This document shows positions 45,943 through 57,900 of a stretch of DNA of 64,000 nucleotides, one piece after another. Position 1 is the stretch's first letter, and every line of letters starts with the position of its first letter. The stretch is from Pleodorina starrii. Lineage: Eukaryota; Chlorophyta; Chlorophyceae; Chlamydomonadales; Volvocaceae. The notes under the pieces were generated by a model that worked only from the letters and a program-made list of their open reading frames with translations, was not told the DNA's origin and searched no databases. Made by a program: the position numbers and the translations under genes. The stretch covers positions 682,001 through 746,000 of the forward strand of contig BRXU01000001.1 of assembly GCA_030267565.1 (NCBI GenBank), in the 5' to 3' direction.

Positions 45943-48900
45943 TCAGGCTGCTGCTACGCCCCCGCCCCCGCCCCCGCCGCCGGGACCGCCCGGCCCCTGC
46001 GGCGCGGCGCCGCCTGTCAGCAGCTGCATCGCCTGCTGCTGCTTCTTGGGCGGCAGCAGGTCCAGCGCCGCCGCCAGGAAGGGCGCCGTGTCGGGCTGCG
46101 TCTGCAGCGGCCGCAGCGCCGCCAGCAGGTGGGCTCGCAGGTCGAGGGCCATGAGCGGGTGCAGGCGCTCCGTGTCGGGACGGTTGGAGGAGGGGGAGGG
46201 GGAGCCGCCTGGGCCACACATGGCGGAGTCGGCGGCGGCGCCGCCGTTGCCGTACGCGGCCACCACGGCCGAGTCGGCGGGCAGCATGGGCGTTCGGTCG
46301 ATGTGGGCGTCCAGGGAGGCTTGCTGCGCGGAGGGAAGAGGGGAGGAGGGGAGGGGAGGACAAGGGGGGAGAGGCGAGAAGGGCGTGAAGAAGAGACAAG
46401 GATAGGAGGGGGGGGTGCGACAGCGGGAATGCGAGGCGTGTGGCCACATGGCTGCTGCGCCTTGACCTTGCTGGGTTTGTCGGATCGTGGCGGCAATCCG
46501 GGGGCGGCGGAGCAGCAGATGGACGGAATGGAAGGAAGCAGAGGCAGAGGCAGCAGCAACAGCGGCAGCAGCAGTGGCCGAGGCGGCACGCGGCACAGGC
46601 ACTGCGCAGTGAGTGGCCAGGAGGAGGAGGAGGAGGAGGAGGAGGAGGATCGCATGCAGATGGGCGCCAGGGCGGTGGGGCGGTGGCATCTGGCGGAGGG
46701 GGCAAGGGGCAAGGCCGGGGCAAGGGGACCTGGCTCCGTCTGTCCGCAGCCGTGTCAAGGAGCCCGAGGAGCAAAGTCTCACAGCGGGACTGACCCACCG
46801 CCTCATCTCACCTCATCTCACCTCACCCCACCCGCCTCACCCGCCCGCCCGCCCCCTCACCTCCTGCTGGTTGATCCCCTTGCCGGAGAGGCGCAGATCC
46901 AGTCCGGTGGACGCCCCGCCTCCCTCCTCACCGCCGCCGGTCATCGCATCGCCGTCCTGCGCCAAATCAACCACGGCCACGACACAACCACAGCACAGCG
47001 CAGCACAAAGCAAAGCACAAGGCAAAGCAAAGCACGTGAAGATGAGCCGCGCCGAGGGCGGGTACACAGGGCGGCGGCAAGCTAGGAGCCCAACCACACC
47101 GCCCCATCCATATCAAGTTATCAACCCCCCCGCCAAAGCCTTCCGCAAAATTCAACAAACGCGCACCGCACCACGAGGGGCGGGATCGCCCTCCCCCCTC
47201 CCCTAAACCCCCTCACTGTCGCCCCCCCTCCCCCGCCTTCCCCCCCCGCCATCCCCCCGCCTTCCCCCCTTCCCCCCCTGTTGGGCCCAATGCCTCCACT
47301 CCGCCCAACTCCCACCTCCAACTCTTCGTCCTCCTCGTCCTCGTCCTCGTCGTCGTACGACCCCCCCTCCTCGTCCTCCCCCCAGTCGTCCTCGCTGTCC
47401 GCCGCCTCGTCCTCCGCCTCGTCCTCCTCCAACCAGGGCTGCTCCACCGCCAGGCCGCACAGCACCGCCACCATCTTGACCGCCGCGGGGACGGCCGTCC
47501 ACTGCTCCCCGCCCGCAGCGGCCGCCTGACGCCGGGTGCGCACTCCGCTGCCCAGGTCCAGACGCTTGCCGCGGACCTGCGCGCGGTACGGTAGCAGGGA
47601 ATTACGGAATTACGGAATCAAGCGAGAACGCAACCGCACGTCCACAGAGAGAGAGAGAGAGAGAGAGGGGGGGGGAGCGGCGGGGCTGGCTGGGAGGGGC
47701 ACGAGTGCGTGTGCGGCAGGAGTTGCATCGGTCCGTCTTGAGTCCGATTCGGTCCGATCCGGATCAGTTCGGTTCGGTTCGGTTCGGTTGGGTCCTGAGG
47801 ACTGAGCCAAATCCTGCTATTTCCCGTTCCCCTCCCTTGCCTGCCCTTGCCTGCCCTTGCCTGCCCTTGCCTGCCCTTGCCTGCCCTTGCCTGCCCTGCC
47901 GTGCCCGAGCCCGATTCCCCCGCCCCAAGGCCCCCATCCCCTCACCCTGCTCCCCAACCCTCCTACCCCGCCTCCCCCCCTTACCGTGACGCTCATGAGC
48001 AGCGGGTGCCTTGTCTTCAAGAGCTCCAGGAGGGCCGCCGCCACCACCCGGGTGGCCAGACCCCCCCGCACATCGCCGGGTCGCTCCAACAGCACGGGGA
48101 GGACTGCCTGGACACCGCTGACTGGTGCACCCCCCTCTGGGGGGGATGGGATGGGGTTGGGGTGGAGAGGGGTGGAGAGGGGTGGGTGGGTGGGTGGGTG
48201 GGTGGATGTGGGTGGGTGGGTGGGTGGGTGGGTGGGTGGGTGGGTGGGTGGGTGGGTGGGTGGGTGGGTGGGTGGGTGGGTGGGTGGATGGATGGATGGA
48301 TGGAAGGATGGATGGATGGATAGAAAGGGGGGGAGAGGGGTTGGGATTGCAATGTGCGTGTCGTTGGCAGTGGGGTGGAGAGGCGCGGAGTAAAAAAGGA
48401 AGATACCCTCAAATACGGCCCCGTCGGTGGGTTCGGCCAGTGAGTTTCTGTTGGCCACTGCTCCCCCCCTTGCTTGTTGTCCAACACCACCCACCGTTGC
48501 TTCTGCCTGATCTGACTTCCCTCTGCCCCGCCCTTCCCCAACAGGCCACCCACCCACCCACCCACCAAACACACACACATGCGGGCTCAACCCGGACGGA
48601 CGATCCACTCCCCCGGATCGGCCCTTGCCCTCTTGCTCTCTTGCCCTTGCTCTCTTGCCCTCATGCTCTCTTGCCCTTGCTCGCGCTCCTCCCTTCCAAA
48701 GGCCTTCACGAGAATCACCCTAAGCCCTCAACCCCTCAACCCCACCCTCCTCTATCTCCTCCCCCCCCTCACCCGCCGGCGCCTCGATCCTCATGGCCCC
48801 CAGCTCCTCCAGCCACCCCGCCGCCCCCCCCGCCAGCGCCATATGCGCCAGGGCCGCCAACAGCCCCCCCACCAGCGGAGACAGATTGGAGGCAGCCAGC

Positions 48901-51900
48901 TTGCGAGCACAGCCGCCCAGCAGCGCACCGAGAGCCGGCTGGACCGACCCGCGGGTCGGCAGGCAGCGAACCAGCGCCGCCGCCAGGTCGCCTGACACCA
49001 GGGAGGGTGGGGGGTGGGGTCAGGGAGGGGCCGCGAGCCAAGGCGGTATACTGCATACGGCATTGAAATGTTTCGACCGAATTTCGAAAGGACTAGATCA
49101 CGAACCCCTAATGTCTTATCGGCTTTCATGGGAATTCCTTTGCCCTTCCCTCCCTCCCTGTCTCTGCGTTTGGGGTTTCGCGCACAAGCACCTGCAGAGC
49201 ACGACAAGCCCCTCAGAACAACGCAAGGAGCCCGCCAGAGCGCCTCCGGCACGGAGCGGGGTTGAAGGGGAGCGAAGATACCGCAGCGAAGGAACCGCGG
49301 CGGAGAGGGGTGCTCCCAGCCCCAGTCCCAGACCCCCGGGAAGTATTGCTCCCTGGGTTCTGGGTCTGTTCGCTAACGCCGTCTCCGTTTCCGCTGCGGT
49401 CTCTTCTTTTTATGCCCCAGCCCCAGTCCCAGTCCCTCCCCTCTCCCCTCCCCTTTCCCCCTCCCTGCCCAGTCCCTCCCCACCTGCCAGGCAGGTTCGG
49501 TACTCATCCGCAGCCGGGTCCAGCATGCGAAGGCAGGCGGAGAGCAGGGCGGAGAAGACGGCGTCGGGGGAGGCGGGGGAGGCGGAGGCGGCGGAGGCGG
49601 GGGCGGAGGGAGGGCCGGTGGGGGAGGTGGACATGGGGGAGAGGGAGGCGGAGGTGGGGGAGGAGGTGGCGGCGGGGGCAGCAGAGGGGGCGGAGGCGGC
49701 GCCGACGGCGGAGGCGGCGGAGGGACCGGCGGCGGCGGCGGCGGTGGCGGCGGGGGTGGCTGTGGGCATGGAGGGTCCGGCCCAGGCGAGCACGTCCTCG
49801 CCACCGGCCTGGAGCTGTGGCGGGGGGGAGAGGGGAGGTGGGGGCGGGGGTGCGGGTGGGGAGGTGGGGGCGGGGGTGCGGGTGGGGAGGTGGGGGCGGG
49901 GGGGAGAGGGGAGGTGGGGGCGGGGGTGCGGGTGGGGAGGTGGGGGCGGGGTGGAGAGGGGAGGTGGGGGCGGGGGGGAGAGGGGAGGTGGGGGCGGGGG
50001 TGCGGGTGGGGAGGTGGGGGCGGGGGTGCGGGTGGGGAGGTGGGGGCACGAAGGGAGGCTGCCAAGGAGAACTGGCCAGGGTGAAGTGAGAAAAAGAGGG
50101 GAAGGGAAGGTACAGGAGAGTTTGGGGAGGTGGGGTGCGGATGGGAATGGCGAGTGGTGGCCGATGAGAGGGCGGATGGACGGACGGACGGACGGACGGA
50201 CGGGGAGGAGCGGGCCGTCGGGACGCACACCTCCGTGAGAGGGAGCCGCATCGGGGTGCCGCACCCGCCGCCTATCAGAGCGACACAACACCCGTGCAGT
50301 CCGGTGCAGTCCGGTGCAGTCCGAGAGGGCCAACACGAATCACCACGCACACACCACCACGCACACCAATCAGCCGGTAACGCCTCCCACCCCCTGCCCG
50401 CATCCACACATACATACGCACGCAAACCACACACCATACATACACATACACACACGCTCCCCGCCCCCGCCCCCCCTCCCCTCCCCCCCCCCCCCCGACC
50501 CCCACCAGCTCCACCAGCAGCTCCGTGGCCCCGTGTGTGAGCGCCCCCGTGTCGTCATCCGCGTCCGCATGCGCCCCTCCCGGGAGCAGTGCCAGCAGGG
50601 GGCCGGTGAGGGAGGCAGACACCGCCGCCACCACCTCGCGCTGACCCGGGCGAACCAGCTTGGGCAGCAGGTCCAGACAGCCCTCCACCAGACCACCGGG
50701 CTGGAGAGAGCGAGGGGGGGAGGAAGGGACGGAGGTGGGGTTGGGGTGGGGAGGGGTTGGGGTGGGGCATCGGGGGGGAAGTTTGGGAGTAGGTATAGTC
50801 TAGGTGGAATTAGGGGGGCTGAAGTGGGGGATCAGGGAGTGATATGCTGGCGGGCGGGCGTGAGGGCGTGAGGGCGTGAGGAGAAGATGAAGATGGGCAG
50901 GCGAGCAGGTGTGGGGAAAGGTGCAGGGCGCGGGACGGAGGCGCAAAAGACGACACGCCGGTTGGAGGGTGCAGTTGGAGGGTGCTGTGCGACTGGGCGG
51001 GGCGAGGGGAGGCGAGGCGAGGCCAGGGAGGGCCAGAGAAGCCAGGCGCAGCAGGGCGCGGAGGGAGGGCGCGACGACGGGACGAGAAGGGCCCCCCCCC
51101 GCATGAGGCCACGGCATGTACGGAGCAGCCACACGAACAATACCCACACGTCCGTGTCCGTCCCCACTCCCAGCGTCCCGGGAGCACCACCACCCCTTGC
51201 CCTCCCCCCACCCCCAAATCACCAAGTCACCGCCGGTCGACCCCAGCCCACCCTGCTGTCCCAACCCTGCCCGGCTCCCTCCACCCCACTGGCCCCCCTC
51301 CTTCCCTCACAGCTCTCCCCCCACTCCTCCCCACTTCCCTGGGGGCCTCGGCTGCGGTTCGATGCGGTGCTCTCCCTATCCCCTTCCACCTCCCCGGAAG
51401 GGCCCCTGCCCCCTCCCTTGCGTCGCCCCTCCGTCCCTCCGCCGCAGCTCCTTCTTTATTCCCCCTCCTCCGCTCCCTCTCTCCCCTTCCCTCCCTCCCT
51501 ACCCCTCCCTCACCCCCCCCCTCACCTGCGCCGCCGGATTCGCCACCAGCTGGCTGACCACCGGCAGCACCTGTTGTGCGAGGGGCCCCAGGCAGGGGGG
51601 CACCCGGGCCAGTGCAGCCAGCACCTCCAGGGCGGACTCGGCAACCAGCGGGTCGGTCACGTAGCGGGACCACACCTGGGGGGAGGGGAAGGTGGAGGGG
51701 GGGTTAAGGGGTGGGGGAGCAGGAGGTGGAGGGGGGGTTAAGGGGTGGGGGTTGGGGGTTGGGGGTTGGGGGAGAGTAAAATGCGCCGTTGGATGCGGCC
51801 TCAGTGAGCAGGGACCAGGACCTGGAGGGGAGGGGGGGGGTTGCAAGTGCAGTGCGATGTTGGTACTGGAGACGGGGGAAGGGAGGGGAAGGGGAGGGGA

Positions 51901-54900
51901 GGGGATTAATGTAGATGAGGCCGCAGCGCTTGACAGGAGCTGCCCCGGCCGACTGGATTGGGCTCCGAAACCGACCTGGGCCGCCTTCCCGTTGAACCCT
52001 CGGCACCCCCCCCACACACACACACGCCGGCGGCGGCCGCACGCCCTCCCCCCCACCTGCAGCAGCGGTGTCGACAGGGCGGGCAGTGCCCGGGCGGCTC
52101 CGTGGGGGTCCGCCTGCGGGGCGGGGCGGGGGGGGGCGGGGGGGGCGGGTCGGGGCGGGGGATGAGGGATGAGGGACCATACCGCAGCGGAGCGACGGAG
52201 AGGGACCAAGACGTGGGGGGCCGACGACGGGACGGGTGGGTCTTAAAGGGTTTTGCAATGCTTATTTACTACTACTACCGCTTTTATACGAAAGATTGGG
52301 AGCCGGGAAATGAGATGGAGGCGGGGAAGGGGGGTCGGGCGTGGGGGTCGCCGTGGGGGTCGGTGCGGACCCGGGGCCGCAATCCGTGCAGTGATGTTCC
52401 ATTGCCCCAACAACTCCGCTCCCCCCGCTGCCCCCCGGGAGCTGGGATGTGCCCCTCGCCCCGCACCCTCCTCCCCGCCCACCCCTCCCGCGGCTCGGTG
52501 CCTTCGCTGCGGGTCCCATCTGCTGCCCCCGACCCGCCGGACCCTCCCCTTACCTACCTACCTACCTACCTACGTACACACATACATACATACGCACAGC
52601 CACCGCCCCCCTCCCCCCGTTTTGCCCCCTTATTCGGGTGCCTTCGCTGCGGGTCCTGCTCGCCCCCTCCTTATGGCCCCAACCCACCCTTTCTTACCCC
52701 CTCACCCTCTCCTGGCCCCCCCCCGCCCCCTACCCGGTAAGTATTGCTGGGTTCCGGGTCCGTTCGCTTACGCCGTCTCCGTCTCCGCTGCGGTATCTTC
52801 ATTTTACCCCCCCCCCCTACTTTCCCCCCTACTTTCCCCCCTACCCCCCCCTCCCTCCCCCCCTCACCTTTATGAGCGGCACCATGCTCTCCAGCACCAA
52901 ATTGAGCGCCTCCTCCCCACTGGCTGCCAGCAGACTCAGCAGACCGCCGTACAGAGACTCGGCCAGGGGGCCCAGCACCTCAGCGGGCACACGGGGGGAC
53001 AGACTGGCCAGAGCCCGACAGGCGCCTGCAGCAGGACAGGACAGGACAGGACAGGGCGAGGGGGAAGGGAAAGGGAAAGGGAAAGGGAAAGGGCGAGGCG
53101 AGGCGAGACGAGGGGTAAGGAGGTAAGAAAGATGGGGGGAAGGGGGAGATAGTGGACAAGGGGCGGAGAACCGAGGAGGGAGGGGGGGTGCGTGGAAGCG
53201 GGAGGAAGGGGGGTTGGGGGGAAGTGAAGCGGTGGGAGGAAGGGGGAAGAGGGGGAGGAGGGCAGGTGAGGGGACAGGAAGAGGGAGGAGTGTGAGTGAC
53301 AGAGATGTGGAACCCGCAGGAGTGGGAAGGAGCCGTACATACACCTACACGTACACACATACACATACATGGCGCCCAGCCGACTCCGGCCACACACGCA
53401 CCTCCCGCTCCCCTTTCCCCTTTCCAGGTTACCGGATGTACGTTCGGCAGTACGGGGGTTACTGCCCCCGGGTTCTGGGTCCGTTCGCCAACGTGGTCGC
53501 CTCCGTCCCTCCGCTGCGGTACCTTCTTTATTTCCCATCTCCACCCGCTCCCGGAAAACACACACATACACTCGCGCACTCCCCCAAGACACCCCCCCCC
53601 CCCGCGGCGACCCCCTAAAAGCCTGTCAGCTGCCTCTTTGGCCTTTCGTACCCTAACACCCCTACCACCACCATCACCACTACCACCTACTACCACCACC
53701 CCACCACCACCCCACCACAGACCGCCCGCCTCACCGATCTTGACCGGCGGCGGCAGGTTGCTGTTGAGCCCCGCCGCCGCGGCCGCCAGCAGCGGGGGCC
53801 GCTGGTCGGGTCTCAGAATGGAGTGCAGGCGGGCGGCTAGCCACATGGCACGACCCACCAGCAGAGGGTTGATGTGTGGGCCCTGGAGGGGAGGGGGGAG
53901 CGGGGGGTAAGCGGGGGGGAGAGGGGGGGAGGGGAGGGGAGGGGAGGGTGTAAAAGTGCATTACTCGTGTTGGGGGTGGGGGGCCCCAGCGGGCGAGGAC
54001 AGGCGGGTGGTGCGACGGCCCGGGGGGGAGGGAGGGGGGAGGGGAAGGCCGGGTCGGGAGCGATGTCACGGGAGGGACGTGAGGTCCAATGAACAGAGGC
54101 ACACGAGCACCGGCGGGCGCTGGTTCATAGCAGGAGAAAGAGATAGATAGAGAGAGGGAGAGAGAGACACAGCGAGACCACGGGGCCGGGGCCGGGACCT
54201 GGTCGGCCGGCCCCGGCCCGGCACTTGGTCGGCGGGTGGGTTGATGGGACCCATGCCGTGCGGTGCGGTGCGGTGCCGTAGGTCGGGCACATGGCTGTGG
54301 TCCATCGGCGCTCCGGCACCGCCCAACGGCGAGCTATTCGACTTCACGCACCAGGCTCCACCCCGCCCACCTACCCACCCCATCCCCTCACCCACATCCT
54401 TGTGCTCATGACAGATAAGCGGGACCCCTCTCCCCCCAAAACCCCCAAACCCCCCCCGCCCCCCACTCGCCCCCCCCCCCGCCCCACACTCGCCCCCCCT
54501 CTCGCCCCACTCTCCCCCCCAACCCCCTTCTCCCCCCTCCCCCCTCCCACCTGCAGGTCGGTCCGCAGCACCTGATCCATCACCCCCTGCAGCCGGGACT
54601 GCAGCGCAGCCGTGGCGGCCCGCTGCCGGGCACCACCTCCCCCACCCCCACCTCCACCGCCTCCTCCGCCTTGCCCGGCCCCCAGTCCCATGCCTCCCGG
54701 GAAGGACGCCACGCAGCAGCCCACGGCCAGCAGCGCAGCTTCCCGCAGCTTCCACCACCCGGCCTGCGGGGCCCGGAGGAGGGAACGGGCGGGGAGAGGG
54801 CGAGCGGGAAGAGGGCGAGCGAGCGAGCGCGGGGAGGAAACAGTAAAGCGGGGGGGGGAGAGGCGGGTGAGTCCGGAGCATGTGGCGGGCTGGTTGACAT

Positions 54901-57900
54901 GCGGACAGGGCGCCTGCGGAGACATTTGGGGGGGGGTAAAGGGGCTTCTTCGGGGGGCGTTCGTGGTTAGGGTTTTACGGCAGGCCGGAGGCCGGGGAGC
55001 AAGGTGGGGAGTGAGGGTTTATGCGAGTGCGGTGTCCGGGGGGTGTCCGGGGACATGGAGGCCACAGGAGGGGGCAGCAGCGGCAGCAGCTGAGCAGCAC
55101 AGGCGCGGCTAACGAGCAGCATTGGAGCAGCATTGGGACTTTCGAAAGCGGAGGGGTCCCAGGGTCCCCTGGCCCGGGAAAAGAAAAGGGAAAGGGAAAG
55201 GGAGAGGGGGGGTGGGGTACTTGGCAGTGCGCCGAGGTGCAGGGGGGCCTCCCGGGCAGAGCCTCGCCAGGTGTCCCCCCCCACGGGGGTCACCCACCGC
55301 ACCGGTTGGGGGTCAAAGCAAAGCAAAACAAAGCAAAGCACTCACGCCCCCTACCCACCCCCGACCTCGCCCTGGTGCACTCACACCTGGCTTCGCCCGC
55401 GCACATACACGGGCACACACACACACGCTCGTGCACACAAACGCGCATAACCACACACGCCCTCCCGCCCCCGCTGCCGCACCTGCCCCGCCGCCTGCGC
55501 CGCCGCCGCCTCCTGCATCCGCCTCTCCACCGCATCCATCAGACAGCCGGCGGCGTCGAGACCAAAGGCCTGACCACCCAAGCCAAGCCAAGCGGGGGAG
55601 GTGCGGGTTGATAAGACGGTCCGGACAGGGGAGTCAGGGGAATTGGGGGTGTTGGCGTATTAGCACCAGAAACACTCCTCTCCCGGCCCCCCTATCCGCC
55701 GCCTTCTTCCGCCTCGCTTCCTCTTCTTGCCTCTTCACTCTCCCCAACACCCTCCCAAGCCCCCGCACGGAAATCCACGATCACCCCCACCGCTACCAGC
55801 CCCCCCCCCACCCCCCTACCCCCCCTCACCTGCAGCAGTGAGTCGATGAGCAGCTCCCCACTGACTCTCACGGTGAAGGTGTTGTCCTCCTCGTCAGCCA
55901 CGTACTGGGCGGGGTTGTCTAGCCACTCGGTGGCCTGGCTGGCGGTCATCTGGGGGGGAGGAAGGGGGAGGGGGGAGGGGGGGAGGAAGGGGGAGGAAGG
56001 GGGAGGGGGGGAGGAAGGGGGAGGAAGGGGGAGGGGGAGGGGGAGGGGGAGGAAGGGGGAGAGGAAGGGGGAGGGGGAGGGGGAGGGGGGAGGGAGGGAG
56101 GGAGGCGCAGATGAAACGCCCGGGCTGAAACCCGAAGGGGACGGAAAGAGGCGAAGGAGGAGGGACGGAAAGAGTTGCCCGGGGCCCCCTCCTCACCCCC
56201 ATTCGGGAGGAGGAAAGCGATGCAGCCCACGTGCCCCGCCCCGCCCCGCCCCGCCCCCCGGGAGCAACCGGAACGACACCGTCAGATGTCGCCCCGCCCC
56301 GCACCCCCTCCCCCCCGCCCCCGCCCCGTGCTACCACACCTGCATGTACGACACCACCAGGTACGACATCTCGGGCAGCGCCGGGCGGATGAGCTTTGCG
56401 TAGCGGGGCAGTCCCACCAGCGCCATCAGCAACTCGAACAACTGGGGGAGCAAGCGGGGGAGGGGGAGGGAGGGGAGGAAGGGAGGAAGGGAGGGAGGGA
56501 GGGGAGGAAGGGAAGGAGCAAGAGTGACCGAAAGAGGGTTGTCAGTGCAGGGTAGAGGAGGTCGGGGAAGGGCAGTGACAGGGGAGGGCATGAAGCGGGA
56601 AACAAGTGCCCCCCCCTCTGCCACAAGACACAACAACACCCCAAAAGCCCAGAACAAACACCGCCCTTGGCGCCCCTCCCTCTCCGCGCCCTCTCCCCTC
56701 CCCCCCACAACACCCCCCCACCCCCCCCTCCCACCTGCGCCAGCAACGACTCCAGGTCCAGTGTGTTTCCCTCCGAGTCGGTCTCCGCGGGGAGGGCCTC
56801 CGCTTCCTCCCCCGCATGACCCCCCTCAGAGGGCTCCAACACCAGGTGCAGCTGGGGGAGGGCGGGGGAGGGGAGGGGGTTATCCACGTATAGGCCGGAG
56901 CCCGTAAACGGTATCAAATCAGGGGGGGCGGGGCGGGGGATAATTAGAACGGCCCGGGGCGAGGGGGCGGGGGATAATTAGGACGGCCCGGGGCGAGGGG
57001 GCGGGGCGGGAAGGGGGTTATCCACGTATAGGCCGGGGGAGGGGGCCGGGGTAGAAAAGGAAGATACCGCAGCGAAGGAACGGAGACGGCATAAGCAAAC
57101 GAAGGGACGGGGCGGGGGGGGAAGGGGCGGGGGGTTTTTTAGAGTATAAAAGTGCGAGAGGGGGAGGGGGGGATAGGCTGATCAGAGCTGACCAACGAGG
57201 TGTAATGGCAGTCTATGGGTGGGAGATTGCGATTGCGGTGGGCAACATACGACAGCTGTGTAATCTGCCCCCCCCCTCCCCGTTTCCCGGTGTGTCTACG
57301 AGATTTCCCCTCGCCCCGCTCCCCCCGCACGCTGTCAAGACACCGGCTGTCCTGCCCTGCCCTGCCCTTTCCCCCCTCGCGCCCCCCCCTCAGCCGTTCA
57401 CAGCCTACGTGTCAGCATATCTAATCCGCTTTTCAATGCCCCTTCCCTCCCCCCCTTCGCCCCATCCATCCCGGCTCCCCACGCGCTTCCCGCCCCCCGT
57501 GTGATGCCCTCCCCCCCTCCCAGGCCCCCCCCGTCTCACCTGGTACAGGCCCAGCGAGCCCGTGTACATGCCCCAACTGACACTCATGACCAGGCCCATG
57601 TGGGTTGCCAGCGAGCGACTGAAGTACGACATGAGCTGGGTGAGGGACTTGAGGGCCAACATGCGGACGGCCCAGCCGGAGGGATCCTGGAGGTCGGGGG
57701 GGGGGAGGGGGGGAGGGGGGGAAGGGGTGAGGGGAGGGGAGGGGGAGGGGGGTAATACAAAAGATATCGCAGCGAAGGGACAGATGGCGCTAGCGAACGG
57801 GGGGAGGCCGGGAAGGGGGGCCGAAGCGGGGCATAACCCACGTATAGGCCGGGGCCGGTGAACGGCAACGGATCAGAAGAAGGGGGGAGGGGGTGGGATG

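Noticed and set aside
49373..50455. 360-residue Pro-rich minus-strand frame
   Set aside because: It reads through the minisatellite and a confirmed importin-9 intron; the low-complexity proline is produced by C-runs.
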